48,882 bases of DNA, taken from assembly GCF_005796205.1 (NCBI RefSeq), contig NZ_VAHN01000020.1, positions 1 through 48,882 on the forward strand, in the 5' to 3' direction. Positions within the stretch are counted from its first letter, which is position 1. Each line of letters begins with the position of its first letter. The notes beneath the pieces are model-generated. The model saw only the letters and a program-made list of their open reading frames with translations. It was not told the DNA's origin and did no database searches. Below are positions 1-6,876 of this stretch, in pieces. The translations under genes were made by a program, and so were the position numbers. The stretch comes from Pseudarthrobacter sp. NamE2 (lineage in GTDB: Bacteria; Actinomycetota; Actinomycetes; Actinomycetales; Micrococcaceae).

Positions 1-516
1 GATCGCCGCCCCGATGCCGGCCATCACACCGCAGCCCAGCAGGCCAACGGCCGCAGCATCAACATCAGGATCGACCTTGGTGCACTGCCCGGCGGCGACC
101 AGCGTCTTCTCGGCGAAGGCACCGATACCCAGGGCGGGAGAGAGTTCGGTGCCGTCCTCCAAGGTCATCTTCTGGGTGGCGTTGTGCGTGTTGAAGCAGT
201 ACTGCGGCTGGCCCTTGGCACAGGCACGGCACTGCCCGCACACAGCGCGCCAGTTCAGGATCACCCGATCGCCCGGAGCCACGGAAGTAACGTCAGGGCC
301 CACGGCGCTGACCACGCCCGTGGCCTCATGGCCCAACAGGTACGGGAAGTCGTTGCCGATGCCGCCCTGCTTGTAATGCAGGTCCGTGTGGCAGACGCCG
401 CAGGTGAGAATGTCCACCAGGGCCTCGCCCGGACCCGGATCCGGCACCAGGATCGTCTCCAACGAAACCGGCGCGTCCTTCTCCCGGACAATCACAGCTT
501 GAACTTTGTGCACCAT
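1..516 (-). CDS. mscR: S-(hydroxymethyl)mycothiol dehydrogenase, C-terminus beyond window
   Basis: Zinc-dependent class III-type alcohol dehydrogenase. The 172 residues present form the N-terminal GroES-like part. Catalytic zinc ligands are visible at Cys42 and His63-Glu64, and the structural zinc cysteines at 93, 96, 99 and 107. Enzymes of this family in actinobacteria oxidise the formaldehyde-mycothiol adduct with NAD; that exact substrate is inferred from the organism type and the nearby formaldehyde-fixing genes. The ATG at 516 is preceded by AGGAAG at good spacing. The gene runs off the left edge, so the Rossmann domain is not seen. A broader Zn-alcohol dehydrogenase role cannot be excluded. 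Confidence 0.85.
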   Translation of the reverse strand, partial: MVHKVQAVIVREKDAPVSLETILVPDPGPGEALVDILTCGVCHTDLHYKQGGIGNDFPYLLGHEATGVVSAVGPDVTSVAPGDRVILNWRAVCGQCRACAKGQPQYCFNTHNATQKMTLEDGTELSPALGIGAFAEKTLVAAGQCTKVDPDVDAAAVGLLGCGVMAGIGAAI

Positions 517-811
517 TCTCTTGTCTTCCTTTCAGATGGCCGGTGGAACTCACCCTGCCCGAGCACCTATAACAACCCGTAGATGCGTAGGTTAGACCTT
601 GCAGCCCGTTGCCCGGTTGCGGAGGAACAGCTGTGGCGAGGCTTCCTGGTGGATCTGGCGTGAACGCAGGCTTACAGAGTCTAGGTGCATTTTGCCTCAG
701 CTCATGGAGAACGAAATGATGGCAAAGGTCCGCTTTCGCACGCCGTGAGCAGCTTCACGGGTCTTCCTATGACTTCTTGCGATACCGGCGCGCAATTGAC
801 TCTCTGCCAGC
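517..811. other. Intergenic region upstream of mscR
   Basis: About 295 bases with no convincing gene on either strand. It should hold the promoter of the leftward formaldehyde dehydrogenase gene and the 3' end of the small gene starting at 1027. The only clear signal is the Shine-Dalgarno AGGAAG close to 517-535 on the minus strand. I see no strong terminator hairpin. Confidence 0.5.
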
Positions 812-1027
812 TTACGACAGTACTTGTTCGCGGGTCTCACCAAAGGGAACAGCGTCGCTGAGGGCGATGGTGTACCGGCGGGAATCGTGGCGTGTTACAA
901 GGATGCCTGCACAACCTACGGAGAACGCTACCTCGCGAAGCTCTGCTTCTGCACGATCGAGCAACTCATAGAGGCGACTGGGATCGGTAACGCGGACTTC
1001 CAGGTGCTCGTCTATCTGTTGAGGCAT
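812..1027 (-). CDS. Small conserved-looking hypothetical protein (71 aa)
   Basis: A 71-residue acidic protein whose composition looks like a folded alpha/beta domain: a beta-like start (HLEVRV), an Arg/Glu-rich amphipathic helix around residues 17-30 and a second strand region (RYTIALS). I do not recognise a named family. The ATG at 1027 has AAAGGAAAC at proper spacing; the longer frame starting at 1063 lacks one. It lies 71 bases downstream of the small gene ending at 1099 on the same strand and may be co-transcribed with it. No catalytic motif is visible. Confidence 0.6.
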   Translation of the reverse strand: MPQQIDEHLEVRVTDPSRLYELLDRAEAELREVAFSVGCAGILVTRHDSRRYTIALSDAVPFGETREQVLS

Positions 1028-1098
1028 GATCACTGTTTCCTTTCGAGGATTAGGGTCCCCCAATAGCCCAACCCCTGATCCTTAACGGGTGCTGCGTC

Positions 1099-1344
1099 TT
1101 ATATCCAGTAGAGGGTGACTGGATCACCACGGACAAACAAACGACGGCTGCCTGTGCTCTTGTCGATGAGCCAGATGAGCTGTCCGTCGTCAGCACGCTC
1201 GTCCACAAGGGCGGTGTAGAGGAAGAAATCGTTCGACCACACTTCGACGCAATTCCCATGCTGCAGGCAGTCCCAAGCGCGGACAGGCTTTTGATCGGTT
1301 AGCCTTCGACTTGCCCCCGCAAGTTTTAGTTTCCGTCCATTCAC
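1099..1344 (-). CDS. Small SH3-like-domain protein, copy A
   Basis: An 81-residue protein. Its C-terminal ~50 residues align by eye with two other small proteins in this window (5031-5237 and 47876-48145). The shared pattern is a hydrophobic strand (CVEVW), a strand around VDE, an acidic turn (ADDG), the signature L-I-W-L, then R-x-LF and a terminal aromatic segment. This reads as a small all-beta barrel, but no function is known to me. The ATG at 1344 follows AAAGGA at a slightly long spacing. The first ~25 residues are basic and not shared by the other copies. It may form an operon with the gene at 812-1027. Confidence 0.55.
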   Translation of the reverse strand: MNGRKLKLAGASRRLTDQKPVRAWDCLQHGNCVEVWSNDFFLYTALVDERADDGQLIWLIDKSTGSRRLFVRGDPVTLYWI

Positions 1345-1446
1345 GTTTCAGTCCTTTGGGCCAAGTTGTACAACCACGTTTGTCCGATACAGCAAAGTGG
1401 GTAACCCGATAACTGCATGTCCGTGACGTCTCAGGCCAGCGCCGGA

Positions 1447-1484
1447 GGTGGCGTCCTTTGGGTGCCAAACCGCAGGACGCCACC
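1447..1484 (-). terminator. Hairpin downstream of hxlA
   Basis: An 11-bp perfect stem (GGTGGCGTCCT / AGGACGCCACC) with a 16-base loop that can itself pair partly. It lies 14 bases past the hxlA stop codon. It has no clear U-tract, so it may terminate weakly or protect the 3' end. Confidence 0.65.
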
Positions 1485-1498
1485 ACAGCTAGGGATGG

Positions 1499-2122
1499 TT
1501 AGGCGATAGCTTCGCGGAGTTCTTTTGCTGCCAGGGCGGGGTCGGCTGCGCTATAGATCGCACCGCCTGCGACGGCAACGTCGGCGCCGGCTTCCTGCAC
1601 GGCACCGATGGTGGCGACCTTCACGCCGCCTGCTACAGAGAACGGGACCCGGGCTTCGGCGCCGGCGCGGAGCAGACCGTTGAGGTCGAAGCCGGGCTTG
1701 GCCTGCTCGTCCAGGCCGGCGTGCATCTCAACGAACTTGGCACCGAGAGCGCGGACTTCCTTGGCACGGGTGACCTTGTCCTCGACACTGATCAGGTCAA
1801 CGACAACGCCCTTGTTGTGGGCCTTGGCTGCCTTCACGGCCCCGGCAATGGTGGAGTCATCAGCGGTGCCGAGCACGGTGACCAGGTCGGCGCCGGCCTT
1901 GAAAGCGATGTCGGCTTCGAGTTCACCGGCGTCCATGGTCTTCATGTCGGCGAACACGATCTTGTCCGGGTGGGCTTCCTTGATCGCGGTGATCACGGAG
2001 AGGCCTTCGGCCTTGATCAGCGGGGTGCCGAGTTCGATGATGTCGACGTACTCGGCGACCTTGCCGGCCAGTTCGAGGGCGTCTTCGGTGGTCAGGAGGT
2101 CGATGGCTACCTGGAGTTTCAT
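1499..2122 (-). CDS. hxlA: 3-hexulose-6-phosphate synthase
   Basis: Condenses formaldehyde with ribulose 5-phosphate to 3-hexulose 6-phosphate, the first step of the ribulose monophosphate pathway, in the cytoplasm. The 207-residue length is typical of this orotidine-decarboxylase-like TIM barrel. Key positions are visible: Asp8 in the first strand, the A-D-M-K-T-M-D motif giving Asp59, Lys61 and Asp64, and His134 in the M-H-A-G loop. The start is the ATG at 2122 (M-K-L-Q-V-A-I-D), where the family normally begins; the frame extends upstream without homology. It follows hxlB by 65 bases on the same strand, and a hairpin follows it. Confidence 0.93.
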   Translation of the reverse strand: MKLQVAIDLLTTEDALELAGKVAEYVDIIELGTPLIKAEGLSVITAIKEAHPDKIVFADMKTMDAGELEADIAFKAGADLVTVLGTADDSTIAGAVKAAKAHNKGVVVDLISVEDKVTRAKEVRALGAKFVEMHAGLDEQAKPGFDLNGLLRAGAEARVPFSVAGGVKVATIGAVQEAGADVAVAGGAIYSAADPALAAKELREAIA

Positions 2123-2187
2123 GATGTGTTTCTTTCTGTTGGGAACTGCAGTGGATGTACGGAAAATTGGAAAGAGCTGCCGGGGTG

Positions 2188-2787
2188 TTATTCGAGGTTG
2201 GCGTGCCGGAGCCAAAGCTCCTCGGCGGGCTCGTCGGTGTTCTCCCAGAGAGACTGGAAGAGCGCCTCGGTGGCCAGGAACAGGGTCTGTTCGAACAGGG
2301 ACCCGGAGTACTGGCGGGTAACGCTGGAGCCGTGGTCGGTTTTCTGCGCGGCCGGAATGATCACCACCGCGTCAGCAAGCCCGGCCAGTGGTGAGTCCGG
2401 GTTGGTGGTGAACGCGGCAATTCGCGCCCCGGCCTTGGCCGCGGTCTCTGCTGACTTGACCACACCGGAGGTCGTTCCCGACCCCGAAGCGACCAACAGC
2501 AGGTCGCCGGAGCTGATCGCCGGAGTAGTGGTGTCACCGGCGATATGAACGGTCAAACCCAGGTGCATGAGCCGCATCGCGGCCATCCGCAGAACCAGGC
2601 CGCTACGTCCTGCTCCGGCTACGAATACCCGCCCTGAATGGCAGATATGGGCAGCCAAGCCCGCCAATTCCTCTTCATTGATCTTGGCAGCAGTGTCCAC
2701 AATTTCGTCCCTTACAAGGGACAGGTTGCGGACGATGTCACCTGTGGTGCTGTAGACGGCACGCGTCGCACTTGCTGTTGGACTCAC
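2188..2787 (-). CDS. hxlB: 6-phospho-3-hexuloisomerase
   Basis: Isomerises 3-hexulose 6-phosphate to fructose 6-phosphate, the second formaldehyde-fixation step. It is a 199-residue single SIS (sugar isomerase) domain protein. Visible signatures are the G-A-G-R-S-G-L motif and the S-G-S-G-T-T-S motif of the phosphosugar-binding loop. The GTG at 2787 is chosen because AAGGGGAT precedes it at correct spacing; the upstream extension to 2904 is proline-rich and unlike the family. Gene order is hxlB then hxlA, the reverse of the common hxlA-hxlB order. The pair serves formaldehyde detoxification or assimilation of C1 units from N- or O-demethylation. Confidence 0.92.
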   Translation of the reverse strand: MSPTASATRAVYSTTGDIVRNLSLVRDEIVDTAAKINEEELAGLAAHICHSGRVFVAGAGRSGLVLRMAAMRLMHLGLTVHIAGDTTTPAISSGDLLLVASGSGTTSGVVKSAETAAKAGARIAAFTTNPDSPLAGLADAVVIIPAAQKTDHGSSVTRQYSGSLFEQTLFLATEALFQSLWENTDEPAEELWLRHANLE

Positions 2788-3129
2788 GATATCCCCTTCG
2801 ATTCGGTCACCGGCCGCCTTGGGCGGCGGTGGATTCCTTCCGGTTGACGTCCATACTTCCGAAGCAGTCAGGCTGCGATAACGCTGTTTTATGACGGTTC
2901 TCACTACACTTTCGGGTTGTGCATCAACGCACTCATAAGAGGCGTCGTATTGATGCTCGTTCCGTAGCTGTGACGGGTCCCTTTATCGGAGCCCTATCCG
3001 AAAAACCAGTGGAACTATCCCAAAACAGCGTTTCCCGTCATCGCATATGGCAGGACCATAGGTGGCACGCTTCCCACGTCGGGGGGCTGTGCGCACAGTC
3101 GTCACCGGACCCGGAAGGAGACCCCAAGG
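2788..3129. other. Divergent intergenic region between hxlB and the rightward membrane-protein gene
   Basis: About 340 bases with no convincing gene. It holds a possible operator, GCATCAA (2921-2927) with inverted partner TTGATGC (2950-2956), about 140 bases upstream of hxlB. The rightward gene has AAGGAG just before its ATG at 3130. The inverted repeat has only 7-bp arms and a 22-base spacer, so it is weak evidence. Confidence 0.35.
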
Positions 3130-3744
3130 ATGACGAACCAAAGGTCCGTCCGGCTGCTCCGCGCCGGTCTGGTGGGTTCACTGATTGTCGTTCTGGGTGC
3201 GGGCGGACATGTTGCCGGTGGGGGAGCCTTACCCCGGCCGGAGGTCATGATCGCGCTCTGCGCGGTAACCATGATTCCAGTATTGGTGATGTCGTCATTC
3301 CGGTTCTCGGTACCTGTGCTCGTTGGCTTGATGGCGGCCGGCCAGGGGTGGTTGCATTGGTCCTTCGGCGCCCTTGTCCCCGGCCAACACTTCGCATCGG
3401 GCTTGCTGTTGCCTGCTTCCGGTCATTCCGTACATCTACCGACTTCCAGCCCTGGCACCTTCTTAGGGACCGCGTTTTCGTCCCTTGACGCGGGCGGAGG
3501 CTGGCCCATGATGACTGCCCACGCTATAGCCAGCGTGGTCGCCGCGTTGTTCCTGGCGCGTGGCGAGGATGCGGTGCGCCTGGTGGTCAGCTGGCTTAAG
3601 CCACTGGTGCAGGTCCCTGAGTTCAACGCCTTGCCGCCAGTGGTCAGCGTGGAGTGGCCGGCCGGTGTCGTGCCTTCCCCGGCAACCACCGCACTCCGTC
3701 TTCCCGCCCGGCGAGGTCCGCCTGCCGTCCACGCGGCCGCCTGA
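3130..3744 (+). CDS. Polytopic membrane protein linked to DUF1775
   Basis: A 204-residue integral membrane protein with about four to five hydrophobic segments (residues ~12-30, 38-58, 60-80, 125-145), followed by a proline-rich cytoplasmic-looking tail. Histidines sit in membrane-edge contexts (G-W-L-H-W-S-F and M-M-T-A-H-A-I-A), which could bind a metal. The ATG at 3130 follows AAGGAG. The next gene, 117 bases downstream on the same strand, encodes a YcnI-type protein, and proteins of this general shape accompany DUF1775 genes in actinobacteria. That suggests copper handling at the cell envelope, but the function is inferred only. Confidence 0.65.
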   Translation: MTNQRSVRLLRAGLVGSLIVVLGAGGHVAGGGALPRPEVMIALCAVTMIPVLVMSSFRFSVPVLVGLMAAGQGWLHWSFGALVPGQHFASGLLLPASGHSVHLPTSSPGTFLGTAFSSLDAGGGWPMMTAHAIASVVAALFLARGEDAVRLVVSWLKPLVQVPEFNALPPVVSVEWPAGVVPSPATTALRLPARRGPPAVHAAA

Positions 3745-3860
3745 ATACCCGCCTTCCATTCGGAACAGGGGACACTCAGGACCGGCCGCCGCCGCACAAG
3801 GCCTGTAAACAGGCGTAACTGGGTTTTCCTGACCATCCCTTAGTGAAAGGCGTTCCTGCC

Positions 3861-4598
3861 ATGAATACATTGCGTCGTCGTACCCTCGACACCATCGCTG
3901 CCACGACGTTGGCTGCCGGCCTAATTACCCTCGGCGCGGGCGCAGCTTCCGCCCATGTCCGCGTCGACCCCGACGGCACCTCTGAGGGAAGCTACACCCA
4001 ACTGACTTTCCGGGTGCCGAACGAATCTGAAACGGCCAAAACGAACAAACTTGAAGTTTCCCTGCCCACGCAAACTCCCTTCAGCTCTGTCTCTGTAAAA
4101 CCCCTGGACGGATGGAAGGCAGAGGTTGTGATCAGCGAATTGCCAGAGCCCGTGACCGTCAACGGAGCTACGGTCACCAAGGCCCCGACCTCCGTCATCT
4201 GGACGGCGGACGAGACCCATCAAATCGGCCCGCACGAGTACCAGACGTTTTCCATTTCAGTCGGGGTGCTACCCACGGCCGGTACTGAACTGATCCTGCC
4301 CGCGTCACAGACCTACACCGACGGGAACACCGTGAAATGGGACCAAGGAGCTACCGAGGGCCAAGCCGAACCGAAGTACCCCGCACCTGCCTTTACCACG
4401 ACGGCAAAGTCCAACGGACACTCGCACGGCGGGGCAACAACACCGCCCGCCACGGTCCCGGCTGCGGCGGCGTCCAGCACCTCCCCTGCAAATGATGCCG
4501 GAGCGACAGCTGGATGGCTGGGCCTTGCAACAGGATTAATTGGCTTGACCACCGGTTTTATAGCCCTGGCACGCACTCGCTCACATCGAGTCGAGTAA
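3861..4598 (+). CDS. YcnI/DUF1775 family copper-binding-type secreted protein
   Basis: A 245-residue exported protein. A signal peptide ends in A-S-A, directly followed by His (A-S-A/H-V-R-V), so the mature N-terminus would be histidine. In Bacillus YcnI the equivalent histidine, with Glu and Trp, forms a mono-histidine brace for Cu(II). Here T-F-R-V-P-N-E and a later V-I-W-T supply candidate Glu and Trp. After the domain comes a His/Ala/Thr-rich linker (S-H-G-G) and a C-terminal membrane anchor with a basic tail (A-R-T-R-S-H-R). The ATG at 3861 has GAAAGG 10 bases upstream. A hairpin follows. Copper binding is inferred from family knowledge. Confidence 0.85.
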   Translation: MNTLRRRTLDTIAATTLAAGLITLGAGAASAHVRVDPDGTSEGSYTQLTFRVPNESETAKTNKLEVSLPTQTPFSSVSVKPLDGWKAEVVISELPEPVTVNGATVTKAPTSVIWTADETHQIGPHEYQTFSISVGVLPTAGTELILPASQTYTDGNTVKWDQGATEGQAEPKYPAPAFTTTAKSNGHSHGGATTPPATVPAAAASSTSPANDAGATAGWLGLATGLIGLTTGFIALARTRSHRVE

Positions 4599-4688
4599 GA
4601 CGTACAGTCCCGCTCACATTCCTTTTCACGCCATGAGGACTGCAGGGGAGCCGTTTCTACCCGAGCTCTTCGACGTGACACAGAATCC

Positions 4689-4727
4689 AATGAGTGCGCC
4701 CCGGGCCTTGTCCGGGGCGCACTCATT
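4689..4727 (+). terminator. Strong hairpin downstream of the DUF1775 gene
   Basis: A perfect 16-bp inverted repeat (4689-4704 with 4712-4727) around a 7-base loop, GCCTTGT. It is GC-rich at the loop side and AT-rich at the base (AATGAG...CTCATT). No long T run follows. It separates the rightward DUF1775 gene from the leftward small genes and could serve both directions. Confidence 0.8.
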
Positions 4728-4861
4728 AGGATGACCCCCTGGAAAAAATTAGCTACCACTCCCCCTTTCGGGGAGGCAAAATCCATGATGGCCAGATCCG
4801 CTACAGGACCTCTCAACAGCTCATTAGGCGGCCAGTCAATAGAGGCCAGTAAGAGTCCTCG

Positions 4862-5038
4862 CTAGGGGTGGTGCTGCAGTTCCCGAAGGCATTGGCGGGC
4901 CAGACTCTTGCTCAGGCCGGTCCGCTGGGCGAGCTGCAGCGGGTCGGGCTGACCGTCGCGGGACTTCTCATGATGTTCCAGATAAGCGGCAACCCGCTGC
5001 AACGCCCATTTGGGCAGCAGCCGGGGGGTGCTAGTCAT
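4862..5038 (-). CDS. Tiny helix-turn-helix protein (58 aa)
   Basis: A 58-residue protein. Residues ~27-55 read as a helix-turn-helix (D-P-L-Q-L-A-Q-R-T-G-L-S-K, then S-L-A-R-Q-C-L-R-E-L), similar to winged-helix or GntR/MarR-type recognition units but without a ligand domain. The ATG at 5038 overlaps the end of the upstream small gene by 8 bases, so translation is probably coupled. It could be a small DNA-binding partner of that protein. I cannot name a family. Confidence 0.6.
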   Translation of the reverse strand: MTSTPRLLPKWALQRVAAYLEHHEKSRDGQPDPLQLAQRTGLSKSLARQCLRELQHHP

Positions 5039-5237
5039 GGCATCCGAAAGTCGTGATGACGTAGCCATCTGCACGCAGGAAGAGCTGCCTGCCATGCGTA
5101 GCATCTGGTTCCAGCCACAACATCGAGGAGTCATCCGACACCATGTCCACTTTGCCCTGCCGTACCACTTGTCCTTGTCGCCGCAGCTCGACAGTTTGCC
5201 CGATCAGTGAGCTCCAATCGGAAACACTTTGAGCCAT
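5031..5237 (-). CDS. Small SH3-like-domain protein, copy B
   Basis: A 68-residue protein: a short lead, then strands V-E-L-R-R-Q-G-Q, G-K-V-D-M-V, an acidic turn (S-D-D-S-S), the signature M-L-W-L, then R-Q-L-F and G-Y-V-I-T-T-F. It aligns across nearly its full length with the small proteins at 1099-1344 and 47876-48145. The ATG at 5237 is preceded by AAGGAGAG at good spacing, which favours it over the longer frame from 5273. Its stop lies inside the start region of the helix-turn-helix gene at 5038. Function unknown. Confidence 0.7.
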   Translation of the reverse strand: MAQSVSDWSSLIGQTVELRRQGQVVRQGKVDMVSDDSSMLWLEPDATHGRQLFLRADGYVITTFGCHD

Positions 5238-5282
5238 GAAACTCTCCTTGTACATCCCAACGCACGGCTCCAACCGGCGCGG

Positions 5283-6788
5283 CTAGCTGGTGTAGGGGTC
5301 GGCGATGCCGATGTATTGGGTGGTGGTGTATTCGGCGATGCCTTCGGAGCCGCCTTCGCGGCCTAGGCCTGATTGCTTCACTCCGCCGAAGGGTGCTGCG
5401 GCGTTGGAGATGACGCCGGCGTTGAAGCCGACCATGCCGAACTCAATCTGTTCCGCCACGCGCAGGAGCCGGTTGAAGTCCTTGCTGTAGAGGTAGGACG
5501 CGAGGCCGTACTCGGAGGCGTTGGCCAGCCGGATGGCTTCTTCTTCGGTGGTGAAGGTGGTGACGGGGGCGACGGGGCCGAAGATTTCCTGGCCCAGGAT
5601 CGCCGCGTCATTGGGGACGTCGGCGAGGACGGTGGGCTGGTAGAAGTATCCGGGCCCGTCCACAGGTCCACCGCCGGTGACGGCAATTGCGCCGGCGTCG
5701 ACGGCGGCGCTCACCAAAGCGTGCACGTCATCCCGGGCGCCGCCGTCAATCAGTGGCCCGACCTTCGTGTTGGGGTCGGTACCGCGGCCGGTGGTCAGGG
5801 CGCCCATCGCTGCGGCGAACTTGCGGGTAAATTCCTGCGCGACGGATGCATGAACGAGGAACCGGTTCGCTGCGGTGCAGGCTTCGCCCATGTTCCGCAT
5901 CTTCGCCGCCATCGCCCCCTCAACAGCTGCATCCAGGTCTGCGTCTTCGAACACGATGAAGGGGGCGTTCCCGCCCAGTTCCATCGAGGTCCGCAGCACG
6001 TTCTGGGCGGCATCGGCCATGAGCCGTTTGCCGACCGGGGTGGAGCCGGTGAAGCTCACTTTCCGGAGGCGGGAGTCTTTCAGCAGCGGCCCGGAGATCC
6101 CGGACGCCGAGACGGAGGAGACGACGTTGAGGACGCCTGCTGGCAGGCCGGCGTCGAGCATGGTCTGTGCGAAGTACTGCGCCGTGAGCGGGGTCAGCTT
6201 CGCGGGTTTCAACACCATGGTGCAGCCGGCGGCGACTGCGGGTGCTACCTTGCGGGTGGCCATTGCGAGCGGGAAGTTCCACGGGGTGATGAGCAGGCAG
6301 GGTCCGACCGGTTTGTGCTGGACCAGGATCTTGTTCTTCCCCTCAGGCGTGGTGAGGTAGCGGCCGTAATCGCGGACGGTTTCCTCCGAGAACCAGCGCA
6401 AAAACTCCGCCCCGTACGTCACCTCACCCCGGGCCTCCGCCAGCGGCTTACCCATCTCCAGGGTCATCAGCAGCGCGAAGTCCTCGGCACGCTCGGTGAC
6501 CAGGTCAAAGGCCCGGCGGAGGATCTCGGCCCGGACCCGGGGTGCGGTGCGTGCCCAGGAGGCCTGGACGGCGTCGGCCGCATCCAGCGCGGCGATCGCA
6601 TCCTCGCTCGTAGCCGAGGCAAGGGTGGCGAGCACCTGCCCGGTAGCGGGATCGTACACATCGAACGTGCCGCCGTCGGACGCCTCCCGCCACTCACCAC
6701 CGATCAGAAGGCCGGTGGGCACCGAGGCGAGAAGGGAGGCCTCCCGCTCGGAGGAGACAGCGGGAGAAAGGGAAGGGGCAAGAGACAT
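5283..6788 (-). CDS. gabD: Succinate-semialdehyde dehydrogenase
   Basis: Oxidises succinate semialdehyde to succinate with NAD(P), feeding the TCA cycle. It is a 501-residue aldehyde dehydrogenase superfamily member of full length. Visible residues are Asn171 in T-P-W-N-F-P, general base Glu270 in M-E-L-G-G and nucleophile Cys304 in G-E-A-C-T-A-A-N-R, the context typical of GabD. The ATG at 6788 follows AAGGAG. It is the last gene of the leftward arm after the BCCT transporter, separated from it by a strong hairpin. The neighbouring oxygenase cluster suggests it removes semialdehyde formed by ring cleavage; GABA-derived substrate is the alternative. Confidence 0.88.
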   Translation of the reverse strand: MSLAPSLSPAVSSEREASLLASVPTGLLIGGEWREASDGGTFDVYDPATGQVLATLASATSEDAIAALDAADAVQASWARTAPRVRAEILRRAFDLVTERAEDFALLMTLEMGKPLAEARGEVTYGAEFLRWFSEETVRDYGRYLTTPEGKNKILVQHKPVGPCLLITPWNFPLAMATRKVAPAVAAGCTMVLKPAKLTPLTAQYFAQTMLDAGLPAGVLNVVSSVSASGISGPLLKDSRLRKVSFTGSTPVGKRLMADAAQNVLRTSMELGGNAPFIVFEDADLDAAVEGAMAAKMRNMGEACTAANRFLVHASVAQEFTRKFAAAMGALTTGRGTDPNTKVGPLIDGGARDDVHALVSAAVDAGAIAVTGGGPVDGPGYFYQPTVLADVPNDAAILGQEIFGPVAPVTTFTTEEEAIRLANASEYGLASYLYSKDFNRLLRVAEQIEFGMVGFNAGVISNAAAPFGGVKQSGLGREGGSEGIAEYTTTQYIGIADPYTS

Positions 6789-6821
6789 GGTGCTCCTTGG
6801 GGAAAGAAAAAGGTCATGGAT

Positions 6822-6858
6822 CGGTGGTTGAGCCTGTTTGGGACAGGCTCAACCACCG
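6822..6858 (-). terminator. Hairpin between the BCCT transporter gene and gabD
   Basis: A perfect 16-bp stem (6822-6837 with 6843-6858) and 5-base loop, 18 bases past the BCCT stop codon. It probably attenuates or ends the BCCT transcript; gabD begins 33 bases further on. Confidence 0.75.
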
Positions 6859-6876
6859 GGAGTCTCACTGAAGGTG

